Origin: Palaemon carinicauda
Lineage: Eukaryota > Arthropoda > Malacostraca > Decapoda > Palaemonidae
Direction of reading: 5' to 3'
Length of the DNA stretch: 64,000 bases
Assembly (NCBI RefSeq): GCF_036898095.1
Contig: NC_090751.1
Span: forward strand, 76,001,797 to 76,065,796
The notes beneath the pieces were generated by a model. The model was not told the origin of the DNA. It did not search any database and saw nothing but the letters and a program-made list of their open reading frames with translations. A program made the position numbers and the translations under genes. This document shows, in pieces, positions 45,238-55,230 of the stretch (the first letter of the stretch is position 1; each line of letters starts with the position of its first letter).

Positions 45238-48200
45238 TTAATCTTCGTATCTCTTCGGGCGTCGGAGGGTTCCTCTTGTTCTTGAACAGAGGGGCGAGCT
45301 GGCAGTCGGTGTAAGGATCTTTTCCTCTTGTCGTCGTTTGATGATTTTTCTTTCGTCGGGCGGCTTGTTTTGAGGCGGAACTCTGGGTCTGCCAGGTCCA
45401 GCGGAGGCGGTGTCGCTTCCTTCGAGAAACGCTGGTTTCACGCGGTCTATTGAGACCCAGTCCTCTTGACCATGGACGTCGAGAAGGAAGGCTTTCGTTG
45501 TCTTTTTAATTACCCGGTAGGGACCTCGATAAGGCCTAGTCAGTGGTTGTCGATGAGCATCGACACGGACGAAAACGTACCTGCAGTCATCCAGGCTTTT
45601 TGGCTTGAAGTGCTTGGTTCTGTCCTGGTAAGTTTTGAGACACGGCCTGAACTTCCTGGCGATGTCCCTTATGTGATCCAGCTGCGTGTTGTCGGTTGAT
45701 GAGGGAAAGAATTCGCCAGGCACTGCGAGCGCTTCCCCGTAAACTTTTTCGGCGGGCGAAAGTTCGCCGTCTGCGCGAGGAGCGGTGCGAAGGCCGAGGA
45801 GTACCCAAGGAAGTCGTGATTTCCAGTCCCCGTCGGTGCAGCTCGCCATCAGGGACGCTTTGAGGGCGCGGTGAGTTCTTTCGACCATGCCGTTTGCCGC
45901 GGGGTTGTATGCCGTGGTGCTGTGGAGTGTCGTTACCATCAGATTCGCCAAAGCGAGCCATATTTCTGAGAGGAAAGCGGGGCCTCTGTCAGTCGTGATG
46001 TCGTCAGGAACGCCAAACCTGCTCACCCAGCTTGACAGGAGGGCTTCGGCACATGCTTGAGTCGTAGCTTCGGTCATCGGCGATGCCTCCAACCACCTCG
46101 TGGAGCGATCGATGATCGTAAGTAGGTAGCGAGCGGATCCAGAAGGGGGCAGTGGTCCCACGACATCGATGTGTATATGGCCGAAACGTCTTTTTGGCTG
46201 GGGAAAATTGCCCACCCCCGATTCGATGTGACGGCTGACCTTGCTTGACTGGCAGCTGATACATGACTTCGCCCATTCCCGGGCGTCCTTTTTTATCCCT
46301 GGCCAGACAAACTTTTCAGACAGAAGGCGAGCGGTGGTGCGTCCTGAGGGGTGCGAAAGTCCATGGATGATATCGAATATTTTCCTTCTGCAGGAGGCTG
46401 GTACCAAGGGACGAGGGCGGCCCGTGCTGGTGTCGCAAAGAATAGTTACTCCTGCTGGTCCGAGGGGAATAGCACTTATTTTGAGCGCGGATGGCTCCGT
46501 CAGGTGAACCTGTGCTTCTCGGTCAGTGCGTTGTTCGGTTGCGAGATTGCCGTAGTCGATTCCCAGGTGGATCGCGTCAATTTCAATCCTTGAAAGGGCG
46601 TCCACGACTGGGTTTTTCTTTCCTGGGACGTAACGTATGGTGCACCCGAATTCGGCGATTGATGCGAGATGACGTTGTTGTCGGGATGACCATGCGTCCG
46701 TCGATTTCGTGAAGGCGTGTACGAGGGGTTGATGATCCATTGCGATCGTGAAGGGGGTACCTTCCAAGATGTGCCTGAAGTGGCGGACGGCGAGGTAGAC
46801 GGCGAGGAGTTCCCTATCGAAGGTGCTGTATCTTGTTTCGGCGGGTTTCAATTTCTTGCTGAAGAATGCCAGTGGTCGAGGAGAACCATCGACGAGTTGC
46901 TCAAGCACAGCCCCGCAGGCGACGTTGCTGGCGTCGGTCGTTAGTCGCAGGGGCGCGATGTCGTCGAAATGAGCCAGGGTGGTGGCATTCGCAAGGGCAT
47001 CCTTCGTCCGAGCGAATGCCTGTTGCTGGGGCAAGCCCCACTCGAGTTTTTTTGCTTTTCCTTTCAGGACGTCGTCGAGGGGTAACAGGGTTTGTGCGAT
47101 GTTGGGGATGAAGCGCCTGTAGTAATTGACCATTCCCAAAAACTCCTGAAGTTGGCGGATGGCCGTAGGCGTTGGGAACTTCCTGATGGCGTCGACTTTG
47201 GTTGTCATGGGTTTTACCCCGCGCGAGGATACGCGGTGACCAAGGAAATCCACTCCCTCCGCACCGAACGTGCATTTGTCGAAGCGTACGACTAGGCCGT
47301 TCTCCTGTAGGCGCTTCAGGACGGTGCGGACGTGTCCCCGGTGTTCCTCCTTGGTTTTCGAGAATATCAGGATGTCGTCTACGTAGCAGACGCAGAAAGG
47401 TAGGTCACCCAGAATGCTATCCATTAGTCGTTGGAAGGTCCCCCCGGCGTTGCGTAGACCGAAGGTTGAGTATGCAAAGGTGTAGGATCCGAACGGCGTT
47501 ACAATGGCAGTTTTCGGGATATCTTCCGGGAATACGGGGACCTGGAAGTAAGACTTGAGGAGGTCCATCTTGGTAAAAAACTTTGCGCCGTGCAACGCGT
47601 TCGTTAGGTCCTGCATGTTGGGCAGCGGGTAATGATCGGGCGTTGTGATGAGGTTGAGGCGCCTGTAGTCGCCGCAAGGTCTCCAGGACCCGTCCGGCTT
47701 TTTAACCATGTGGAGGGGTGATGCCCAGGGGCTTGATGCTTTCTTACAGATACCCATGCGTTCCATGTCCTCGAAGGCGCGTTTGGCATCCTTCAGTTTC
47801 TGAGGCGAGAGGCGGCGGAATTTGGCATGAGTGGGAGGTCCTGTCGTTGTGATGTGGTGGTAGATACCATGCTTGGACGGGGAACCTGGCGAGTGTCGGA
47901 GCTCAGGCTTGAAAACCTCGGGAAACTCTCGTAGGAGGTCGGCGTAGGGGTGCGTCGTCATGGCGGATACGGACATTGTTGCAGGGCCGTGTTCTAGGGC
48001 GCGAGACTGGCAGGTTCCCGTGTCGATGTGACGTCTGTTAGCGACGTCGACGAGGAGTCCATGGTGGGCGAGAAAATCCGCACCGAGGAGGGGGCGATTG
48101 ACGTCGGCGATAGCGAAGGGCCAAGAATACGAACGGCCCATGATAGATATCTTGAGGGACTTGATTCCATAGCACCGTATGGGAGATCCGTTGGCGGCGA

Positions 48201-48288
48201 TGAGTGAGGGAGCGTTTTTGTCGGGACCGCGGTCTAGGTCGGACTTCGAAGGAGGGCACGTTGACTGCATTGCGCCGGTGTCCACCAT
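45238..48288 (-). CDS. Gypsy-A1 pol: protease, reverse transcriptase, RNase H, integrase
   Basis: One 1016-codon frame encodes the replication and integration enzymes. Protease has VDTGA at residues 2-6 and LLGADFL near 67-73. RT has FTKMDLLKSYFQVPV near 238-252 and the catalytic YVDD at 302-305. RNase H has LTTDASNVACGAVL near 449-462 and VDALSRIE near 562-569. Integrase has an HH-CC zinc motif (H642, H646, C676, C679), and its catalytic D708 (HIDVVGP), D767 (TTDRGPAF) and E803 (NGMVERTHRALK) are all present. The first methionine is just before the protease motif. Upstream the same frame is open through a TGA at 48382-48384 into gag, so pol may be made as a gag-pol fusion. The RT has AGGTFQRL where the duplicate copy has the more usual ARATFQRL. 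Confidence 0.93.
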   Translation of the reverse strand: MVDTGAMQSTCPPSKSDLDRGPDKNAPSLIAANGSPIRCYGIKSLKISIMGRSYSWPFAIADVNRPLLGADFLAHHGLLVDVANRRHIDTGTCQSRALEHGPATMSVSAMTTHPYADLLREFPEVFKPELRHSPGSPSKHGIYHHITTTGPPTHAKFRRLSPQKLKDAKRAFEDMERMGICKKASSPWASPLHMVKKPDGSWRPCGDYRRLNLITTPDHYPLPNMQDLTNALHGAKFFTKMDLLKSYFQVPVFPEDIPKTAIVTPFGSYTFAYSTFGLRNAGGTFQRLMDSILGDLPFCVCYVDDILIFSKTKEEHRGHVRTVLKRLQENGLVVRFDKCTFGAEGVDFLGHRVSSRGVKPMTTKVDAIRKFPTPTAIRQLQEFLGMVNYYRRFIPNIAQTLLPLDDVLKGKAKKLEWGLPQQQAFARTKDALANATTLAHFDDIAPLRLTTDASNVACGAVLEQLVDGSPRPLAFFSKKLKPAETRYSTFDRELLAVYLAVRHFRHILEGTPFTIAMDHQPLVHAFTKSTDAWSSRQQRHLASIAEFGCTIRYVPGKKNPVVDALSRIEIDAIHLGIDYGNLATEQRTDREAQVHLTEPSALKISAIPLGPAGVTILCDTSTGRPRPLVPASCRRKIFDIIHGLSHPSGRTTARLLSEKFVWPGIKKDAREWAKSCISCQSSKVSRHIESGVGNFPQPKRRFGHIHIDVVGPLPPSGSARYLLTIIDRSTRWLEASPMTEATTQACAEALLSSWVSRFGVPDDITTDRGPAFLSEIWLALANLMVTTLHSTTAYNPAANGMVERTHRALKASLMASCTDGDWKSRLPWVLLGLRTAPRADGELSPAEKVYGEALAVPGEFFPSSTDNTQLDHIRDIARKFRPCLKTYQDRTKHFKPKSLDDCRYVFVRVDAHRQPLTRPYRGPYRVIKKTTKAFLLDVHGQEDWVSIDRVKPAFLEGSDTASAGPGRPRVPPQNKPPDERKIIKRRQEEKILTPTASSPLCSRTRGTLRRPKRYED

Positions 48289-48381
48289 GAGTCTACGGTT
48301 GGAAATGGTATCGAGGATACAGAAACCAATCTTGTTTTGGTTAACTGCGGCTGCGATGGTGGCAGGTGGATGCTTCTGGCG

Positions 48382-49226
48382 TCATCTTCTAGGGAAACTG
48401 CATGGTGCTCTACATTTCTTGGCGTCACTGCCGAACTGTTGGTGGTAGAAGCACCATGCCGGGTTAGGCCTAGGGTTTGGTCGCGTCGGTTGCGGTGGTT
48501 TCTTTCTTGATAGAATGTTGATCTCGTCGTCCTCGAGGGCCATGGCCGAGGAGTCTATGGAAGAGCAGCTGCTGAAGGAGAAGAACGGAGGCGGTGATGA
48601 CGATGATGCTCCGAGGCGAGATGCTTTGGAGGCCTCGTGGAGCTTCTGAGCCTTCGACAGGAGTTCGTTCATCGGGAGCGTGTCGGCGTCTGTCAATTGG
48701 GCCCGTACGTCCTGTGGTAGGCGTCGAAGAAAGATTTCGCAAGATAAGCTAATCTCATGTCATCGGCCGTTGTTGTCTGTTTTGGGGAGCATAAGCAGGC
48801 CGGTTAGCTCGTCCCACGCTTCGACAGGAGAGGTGTCACCCATGGGCTTGCCGGCGAGGTCCAGTACTTTCTGTGCCCTTGCTGAGACGGAGAGGGAGTA
48901 GATACCGATGAGTTTCGTTCTCAGGTCGTCGTATGAAACTTGGCCGGCCTGGGCGTCGAGCCATGGGTAATCTTGTTGAATACTTCTTCAGGTATGGAGG
49001 TGAGAATGATGTCAGCCTTGGCGCAGGAGTCGCTGAGTCTAGCGACGCGGAAGAGTACGTCCGCTCTCAGGAACCAGGAAGCGGTGTTGTGTTGAGAAAA
49101 GGGCGGCAGTTTGACTTTGGGCGTGGAGGCGAGGCCGTTGGGTGCGATGGGCGTGTTGCTTCCTGCATCGTGGCCAGACGACGAGTCGGCGAAGAGGTGA
49201 GAAGTTGATATGTCGGTTAAGTTCAT
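48382..49226 (-). pseudogene. Gypsy-A1 gag, one frameshift and one internal TGA
   Basis: This is a structural protein for the virus-like particle. It starts at 49226 (MNLTDISTSHLF) with a capsid-like segment (KLPPFSQHNTASWFLRADVL). The frame shifts by one base near 48963 (GATTACCCATGG). After an in-frame TGA at 48760-48762 it continues with LTDADTLPMNELLSKAQKLH and ends in a zinc-binding motif (WCFYHQQFGSDAKKCRAPC). The TGA at 48382-48384 then separates it from pol in the same frame. All three lesions recur in the duplicate at 62060-62904. Confidence 0.85.
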
Positions 49227-49378
49227 CCTACTGCCTTACGTTCACCGAAGCGTGGGAGAACCAAAGGCAGGTTCGTGCCTAAGGTAACGGAGTATGTAGA
49301 AGGTAGCACGGCCATAATAAGTCCGTTAATGGCAAAGCCAAAACCGCTGATGCTACTTTCAACTCCGGGGTGACCAGT

Positions 49379-49707
49379 TGTAAGGACAGTGAGACAAGCG
49401 TCACCAAGATCAACTGATACTTTATTTGAATGTGCACGGAAGTATATTACAAGGTGCGGACGGAAAGGTAGGATGACGTTGGCACCAAGTCAGATTGAAG
49501 TGCCCGCCAAAATATATGTGTTTTCTTACATTTACAAATATATGAATTATGGGTTGACAGAAACATGTTATGAAACGATACATATATCAAAATGTAGCTC
49601 TGGTAGAGCGAAATATATTTACATAGGAAACCACAGTGTGGCGAAGAGAGAATTTAAATAAGTAGTTTGTCGATTTTCTGGACGACGAAGGGATTGGTGT
49701 CCTTACA
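49379..49707 (-). repeat. Gypsy-A1 5' LTR
   Basis: This 329-bp LTR is the partner of 44859-45191. Its inner side (49330-49378) is the noncoding leader before gag. Confidence 0.95.
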
Positions 49708-50241
49708 ATACCTTTCAAAAATTTCCTTGACCTGAGGAGCAAAATATGTGGTAAGAGCCTTAATTGCAGCTTCACTTGTGTCACCTGTAGGCTGCAATGT
49801 CTTAAACACTTCCAGAACTTCTTCACCTGCTGTATGAAGTAATAATGCCTTCTTTTGGACATCCTTCATATTCCCTAATGCTTCTGAATAAATCTTAAAA
49901 TAAATCTTAAATTCCTCACACCACTGTTGCCATCGTGTTGCAACAGAATTGGGTTCAGCTGTGATGCTAACTCATTCAGGATGTTCATTGTCAAAAGGCA
50001 TTTTGAATTCTTACCTTGATTAGGTTAGGCTACTGTCCTATAGTCACTTTGTAACTTCCTATCTTTTTTGTATCCTACCCAACTTTAAAATTCACTTTCT
50101 TTTCTTGTTTTGTTTGCTTGTGTTTGATGAAATTCTTCCGGTCAGCTGCATAGAAAATCTTCATTGGGCTTTTCTTCTGCTTCCTTTGCAATAATTTTTC
50201 TTCTGCTTCTCTATGATTTCTGCGTGTACTTGTCACAAGGT
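49708..50241 (-). pseudogene. Gypsy-B gag N-terminal part and leader
   Basis: Minus-strand gag reads NMKDVQKKALLLHTAGEEVL and GDTSEAAIKALTTYF, a capsid N-terminal region common in gypsy elements. It continues, across Gypsy-A1, in the AYQKEKESLDAF piece at about 44830. A stop interrupts the extreme N-terminus near 49972. The rest, toward 50241, is leader. Confidence 0.8.
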
Positions 50242-50451
50242 CGTCGCCAATTTTAGGTTGGTTGAAAATCGTCTGGTGCTTTCAGCATATTACTCACCAG
50301 TAAATGAGTGAATAATTATTAGTAATTATCCAGGGGTATCCCATCCTCGTCGCCAATTTTAGGTTGGTTGAAAATCGTCTGGTGATTTCAGCATATTACT
50401 CACCTCTAAATGAGTGAATAATTATTAGTAATTTTCCAGGGGTATCCCATC
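50241..50451. repeat. 106-bp tandem duplication spanning the Gypsy-B primer-binding region
   Basis: The unit starting TCGTCGCCAATTTTAGGTTG at 50241 recurs at 50347 with a few differences. On the minus strand it contains TTGGCGACGA, which looks like a gypsy primer-binding site, so the copy duplicates the region just inside the 5' LTR. Confidence 0.85.
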
Positions 50452-50856
50452 TGCATCATCAATTTTTTATTGTTGATATGTTGAATCAAACGCAGGTGTA
50501 TATGTAACCCTTTAATGTATAATAAGAGGTTACATTACTCTCACCTCTGGCCTTCCAACAACCAACTCCCAACAGAGCGGCGAGCATCTCATAAACAATC
50601 TCACAAACCAAAACATTAGAGCAAACATAAGAGCATCGCTCTCAAAAGACTTAAATCCTACTGCAATACAAAAGTAAAAAGAATCACATCCTATCTTTGA
50701 GGTAATCAATAAATACTTGAGCCCTAATATCAAAATACATTATTTCAGTTATGTACAATGTATAACATGTTTTATCAATACAATATGATGCAATGTTGCA
50801 CTCAATACACATAACATTTGAGGTAATGTAGTACATTATTATAATAATACATAACA
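50452..50856 (-). repeat. Probable Gypsy-B 5' LTR
   Basis: On the minus strand this AT-rich block starts TGTTATGTATTATT at 50856, contains a promoter-like TATTATACATTAAAG near 50514-50528 and ends next to the primer-binding-like repeat. The second LTR is not in the window, so the ends are inferred from the TGTTA start and position. Confidence 0.5.
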
Positions 50857-51498
50857 GGGGGGTCGTTGTCACAAGAATCTACAAGAAAAAAGAAGAGAGA
50901 AATGTGATATTTGAAATTGTTTGATTCACTTGCTTGAGAACATTAAGGTATCCCATGTTGGAAAGAAAATTTGCACTCTCCATTACCGGCACAATGAGAG
51001 TATACTTCCCAGATGGTCCATTCCATACCTTACCTGAAGGATAGCACCAAAACAGATATAGAGGCACAGGTGTAAGCTGAACCAGCCTGTTAGGACTGAG
51101 ACCAAGAAACTATGGAATCATCCTCTCCATATCTGTAATGATGGGCTTCCGGACAAAAGCCGAGAGTCCTACCCCAACCATTGGATCCCCCTAGATTCCA
51201 AAGACCCAACACTTGAGAATAGTTCCACCAAAAAGGTCCAAACCATCTTCAGGGTGGCTGGTATCATCCATTCCTCTTACATATAGCTTTGAGCACAAAT
51301 ACCTCCCAACCGTGACACCTCCTCCCATTCATCACAGCAGGCAGCAGTAACAGATGTAGAAACATCCACGCCAGTGGCAATAACGGATGTAAAAACATCC
51401 ACGCCATTAAAAAAAAAAGACACATATGTACTGTATATGTAAATATATACACACATACATATGGGAAATTTTACTCATAGAGTTGGGACAGCAACATG
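50857..51498. other. Unassigned intergenic DNA
   Basis: No gene is recognised. Two imperfect copies of a short unit with GATGTARAAACATCCACGCCA lie at about 51353-51405. Beyond a short A run there is AT-rich DNA up to the DIRS-E terminus. Confidence 0.5.
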
Positions 51499-51865
51499 AA
51501 AACGAATTTTGAGCGAAGCGAAAAATCTATTTATGGGTGAGATGGCCATGACGTCCTGATGGAAGGTTCCTTTAGTAGCTTCCTAAGGGTATATATGTCT
51601 ACAGTGGATATTCCCAGAGAATTAAACCAAAGGTTTCACAGAATTCTAACTTTTGGCGCGAGTACCCTAAAGGTATCCCTTTAGAATATCGTATATCAAC
51701 AGGGGACGTATGCATTGACACGCCACATGGCTATCTGCACCCCACATAGCGTTTATGCTTCGAGAGGGAAAAGGTGGCGAGATAACTGAGGAGCCGTGGC
51801 AAAGTTATCCTCCTACGTTACTGTTACGGTACCTCATGACGTAAACAAACGGCAACCATAGCTGT
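51499..51865 (-). repeat. DIRS-E terminal repeat (element right end)
   Basis: It starts AAAACGAATTTTGAGCGAAG. It is inverted relative to 54031-54356 apart from the outermost ~40 bases, which differ between ends as in DIRS-A. Confidence 0.88.
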
Positions 51866-51984
51866 CCGCCATCATGAATGACGTCACGTCCGTCTTCATT
51901 CCTAACTCAGTGCATCTACCAGCCTCCACGATACAATATGGAAGTGAGGGGCCTGGCAGGCTGAACTGGAAACAGTAGGGCGGG

Positions 51985-52080
51985 TCCATTAGGACATCAT
52001 GGCCATCTCACCCAAAAATAGATTGTTCGCTTCGCTCAAAATCCGTTTTTTGGGCTCAAGCCATGATGTCCTGATGGAAG
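51985..52080 (-). repeat. DIRS-E internal complementary region
   Basis: The first half complements the outer end at 51499; the second half complements the outer end at 54356. They meet in a run of six T, consistent with a shared 3-base core. Confidence 0.88.
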
Positions 52081-52189
52081 TGTACCAGAGAATTAGTGTA
52101 TCGTGGTTTTTCCCCATTTCAAGGGCCTTCTACTTCAAACAATATTCCTTTGGTCTGGTGACCATAGAGACCGTGACCGTGGAATCCTT

Positions 52190-52665
52190 GTAGGTGAACT
52201 GCAGACAAGTGCCACTTCTTCTTGTCCGCTAGGCGGAAAATGGGGAGAAGCACTTGGTTTAGGTAGGGAGACCTCGAGCCCTGACAGTTGAGACATCTGA
52301 CTACTACGGACGCGGAGATAGTTTCTTCAGAGTGAGAAGAACCGCCATGGCCTCCAGATGTTGATGTGAAATGTCTTGAATAGGGGAGACCATGTTCCTT
52401 GAACTTGTCGTTGGTGGGAGTGAACCCCCCAGGGATGCGTCAGTGTGGATGTTGATCGACAGAGGCGGTGGTTGAAGAGGGATGGATCTTTTCAAGGTCC
52501 TTGTTTCTGACCACGGCTTGAGAAGTGAGCGAAGCCTGTTTGGTAGGGGTCTTTTGAGATCTCTTCGAGTGATGGATGCGTTTCGTCTCCAGACTCCTGA
52601 GGCATCCTTTAGCTGTGCTCGTAGCACTGGGTTTGTCACTGAGGTGAACAGTAGGGAGCCGACTA
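52190..52665 (-). pseudogene. DIRS-E RNase H fragment
   Basis: The minus-strand frame reads NPVLRAQLKDASGVWRRNAS, then INIHTDASLGG (RNase H aspartate motif) and LEAMAVLLTLKKLSPR. All align with residues of DIRS-B pol. It is fused at about 52665 directly to leader DNA (ACTAAATAACTAATG), marking the internal deletion. Confidence 0.85.
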
Positions 52666-54030
52666 AATAACTAATGATATTTAATTAGTTATGAGACCGG
52701 GAACGCTGTTCTGGCTAACTAAATAAAGCATGCGGTGCGAACAGTGGCGTCGTAACATGACACCTTCGGTCAGGGCACAGCTCCACCACAAAAGATAAGA
52801 TTAAAGGAAAAATAGTCGTTACTTTACGGCCAGAGCTTATTTATACAATACAAGAAAATGGTACTCAACTTTCCAGAAGAAGGCGAGGCTGAAGGTTGCG
52901 ACATGGTGAAAAATAAAGATCACTGGGAAAAAACCAAACAACGTAGATCGCTACAAAGGTTGAAATGAAGAAGACGGACATGACGTCATTCATGAGGGCG
53001 GACAGTGTGGCGGGATGTTTGAAAAACAAGCCCCACACCCTGAATCACACCTACAGACAATTATCTCAACAAAACAAACTTTCACCTTACGTTATCTATA
53101 CCAGACTCTTTAACAAAAGGTAAAAAAAACTAAACATAACCTTAAAACTATATATTTCTTACAAACTATAATAAATCAAACCAAAACCATCCACATTCAA
53201 AATACTTAAAACTAATCATAAACAATATTAAATATATAAAAAAAACGTAACACCATTCAAATAAAAACACCCTAACAAACTTAAAATTACCCACACACCA
53301 ACACCAAATATATATATAATCTTTTATCGGACACCAAAACTGTCCTCAACACCAAGCCGACTGTCTTTTACGGCAAACTATCAAACCTCTAACAAAACTT
53401 AAAATTAACCGCAACCCAAACATCAAAACACAAACACATATATAAATATTGCGAGTTCATTAACACTTTCGCCAAAAAAAACACATGAATAATCTTTCAC
53501 TTAGCCAACTGTCTTTATTGGCACACTATCACAGCTCGGGAATAACAGATTAAACTGTGTGGCAATTTGGCACAACTGCCTCACTGATTGGGGTGGTAGT
53601 CATCATCATCATCATCATCGATCAAGATGCACAGGCCTAGGTCATCAACAGTTGAGCAATCAAATAGCGAAGTCTAAATACAATCCTATACAGGCCTGGT
53701 CAGCAACAATAATCCACTTTCAAAAAATTGAGTCTCTCCAAAGGAGGAATCACGGCTCAGAAAATCAATCATCACTTCCACGCTGGTAATAAAGAATAAT
53801 GATAATAGTCCAGCATTCAAACCAGCCTCTAGCTGCAGTCAAAATCAAAATAAGCATTTACCCAAGACATTCACCACTGTCGTAACCTAACTAAAAACAT
53901 AAACAAACAATCTCATTTGTACCAACAGTCTTTCTCACAACAAACAATCGATGCACTAACTACCCTCTCTCTCTCTCTCAGGATTTGGCAAACAAAAAAT
54001 AAATAAAATAGAAAAATCTAATCCTCCACA
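52666..54030 (-). other. DIRS-E 5' leader
   Basis: Noncoding, A/C-rich on the + strand. Its start (52670-52860) matches the DIRS-C leader at about 55270-55450 in inverted orientation, including the GGCCGTAAAGTAAC-type words. An ATC repeat lies near 53599-53619. Confidence 0.65.
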
Positions 54031-54356
54031 ACAGCTATGGCTGCCGTTTGTTTACGTCGCGAGGTACCGTAACAGTAACGTAGGAGGATAACTTCGCAAC
54101 GGCTCCTCAGTTATCTCGCCACCTTTTCCCCCTCGAAGCGTAAATGCTATGTGGGGTGTAGATAGCCATGTGGCGTGTCAATGCATATGTCCCCTGTTGA
54201 TATACGATATCCCAAAGAGAAGCCTTTAGGGTACTCGTGCCAGAAGTTAGAATTCTGTGAAACCTTTGGTTTAATTCTCTGGGAATATCCACTGTAGATC
54301 CTTAGGAAGCTACTAAAGGAACCTTCCATCAGGACATCATGGCTTGAGCCCAAAAA
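54031..54356 (-). repeat. DIRS-E terminal repeat (element left end)
   Basis: It ends GGCTTGAGCCCAAAAA at 54356. It pairs with 51499-51865 with scattered differences. Confidence 0.88.
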
Positions 54357-54818
54357 GAAAGTTTATAAAATTCGGAGAAGGTTGAAGTAATATTAGGAGG
54401 AAGAAAAAGATGAGAAAGAGAGAAATTTAGATTTGAACTGGGGGAGCAATTTCCCTAATTTCAATGGTCCTCTTGCTCGTCACCAAGTTTCAGCATGGGA
54501 ATGAAATGCCGTGCTGAAGCTTTCATCAAGGCATTATCTCATTAAGAGGGTCATTCTAGGTTAGACATTCACTTTATTGCATGTTCGTCTTAACTAGTCT
54601 TGGCCTAGGCTAACAATTTACAACTAGCTCTTGGCCAAGTCTAGCTAATATGTACAATATCACCTTCCTCTTCTTACCACGTAACCTTATGGTTCTCGCG
54701 AAGCCGGCACACCTCCCTGTCTATTGATACGTCATAGCGGGAAACTTCCGCTTTGAAGGGACCCCTTGTGAGCTGTAGATAGTGGGTCACAGCAGGTCTA
54801 CGTCGACAGTATCATATA
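54357..54818. other. Unassigned spacer between DIRS-E and DIRS-C
   Basis: I see no gene and no recognisable repeat family. It contains several AGTCT/TAGCTAA-type words but nothing I can name. Confidence 0.4.
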
Positions 54819-55230
54819 TAACGGATTTTGAGCAAAGCGAAAAATCTATTTTTGGGTGAGATGGCCATGATGTCCTAATGGAAGGTTCCTTTAGTAGCTT
54901 CCGAAGGGTATATATGACTACAGTGATATTCCCAGAGAATCAAACCAAAGGTTTCACGGAATTCTAACTTCTGGCGCGAGTACCTTTAAGATTACTCTTA
55001 AGGGTATCGTATATCATCAGGGGACGTATTCTTGACACGCCATATGGCAATCTACACCCCGAATAGCCCTTACGCTTCGAGGGGGAATACGTGGCAAAAT
55101 TAGAAGGGTAGCTGCAATAAAGGTTACCCTGGTTCCCCCTACTACTATCGTATCACGACCGCGCCAACTCCCTCTGGCGGCCATTCCTTGTAGCGTTGAG
55201 CAAGGTGCTACAGATACAGTAGATCAGGGG
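54819..55230 (+). repeat. DIRS-C left terminal repeat
   Basis: It matches the DIRS-B terminal repeat at 9981-10436 over its outer end and its inner CCTTGTAGCG...GGTGCTACAGATAC segment. The outermost bases are of the type found at the right end in DIRS-B and DIRS-E, although gag points the other way. Confidence 0.82.

Larger units (their letters stand above)
44859..49707 (-). mobile_element. Gypsy-A1: complete-length Ty3/gypsy LTR retrotransposon
   Basis: This 4849-bp element has LTRs at 44859-45191 and 49379-49707, which begin TGTAAGG and end CCTTACA, and an ATAC duplication at 44855-44858 and 49708-49711. On the minus strand the order is 5' LTR, possible primer-binding site (TGGTCACCCCGG at about 49363-49374), gag, pol, a G-rich polypurine-like tract next to 45192, and 3' LTR. 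It interrupts gag of Gypsy-B. Pol ends 46 bases before the LTR, so there is no room for an env gene. Confidence 0.95.
51499..54356 (-). mobile_element. DIRS-E: internally deleted DIRS element with both termini
   Basis: This 2858-bp element has terminal repeats at 51499-51865 and 54031-54356 (inverted, similar but clearly diverged) and an internal complementary region at 51985-52080 whose second half exactly complements 54319-54351. Between them only an RNase H fragment and leader DNA remain. Gag, RT and recombinase are gone, so any movement would need enzymes from another copy. The termini belong to the DIRS-B/C family. Confidence 0.88.

Noticed and set aside
48382..48762. Nuclear code change or selenocysteine use to explain several TGA codons
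   Set aside because: The TGAs in the other elements (gag of DIRS-C, recombinase of DIRS-B, LINE-1 ORF1) sit with frameshifts and are explained by point mutation; TAA stops occur too.
50879..51067. Minus-strand 62-codon frame resembling a transposase fragment
   Set aside because: I could not match any motif; left as unassigned DNA.
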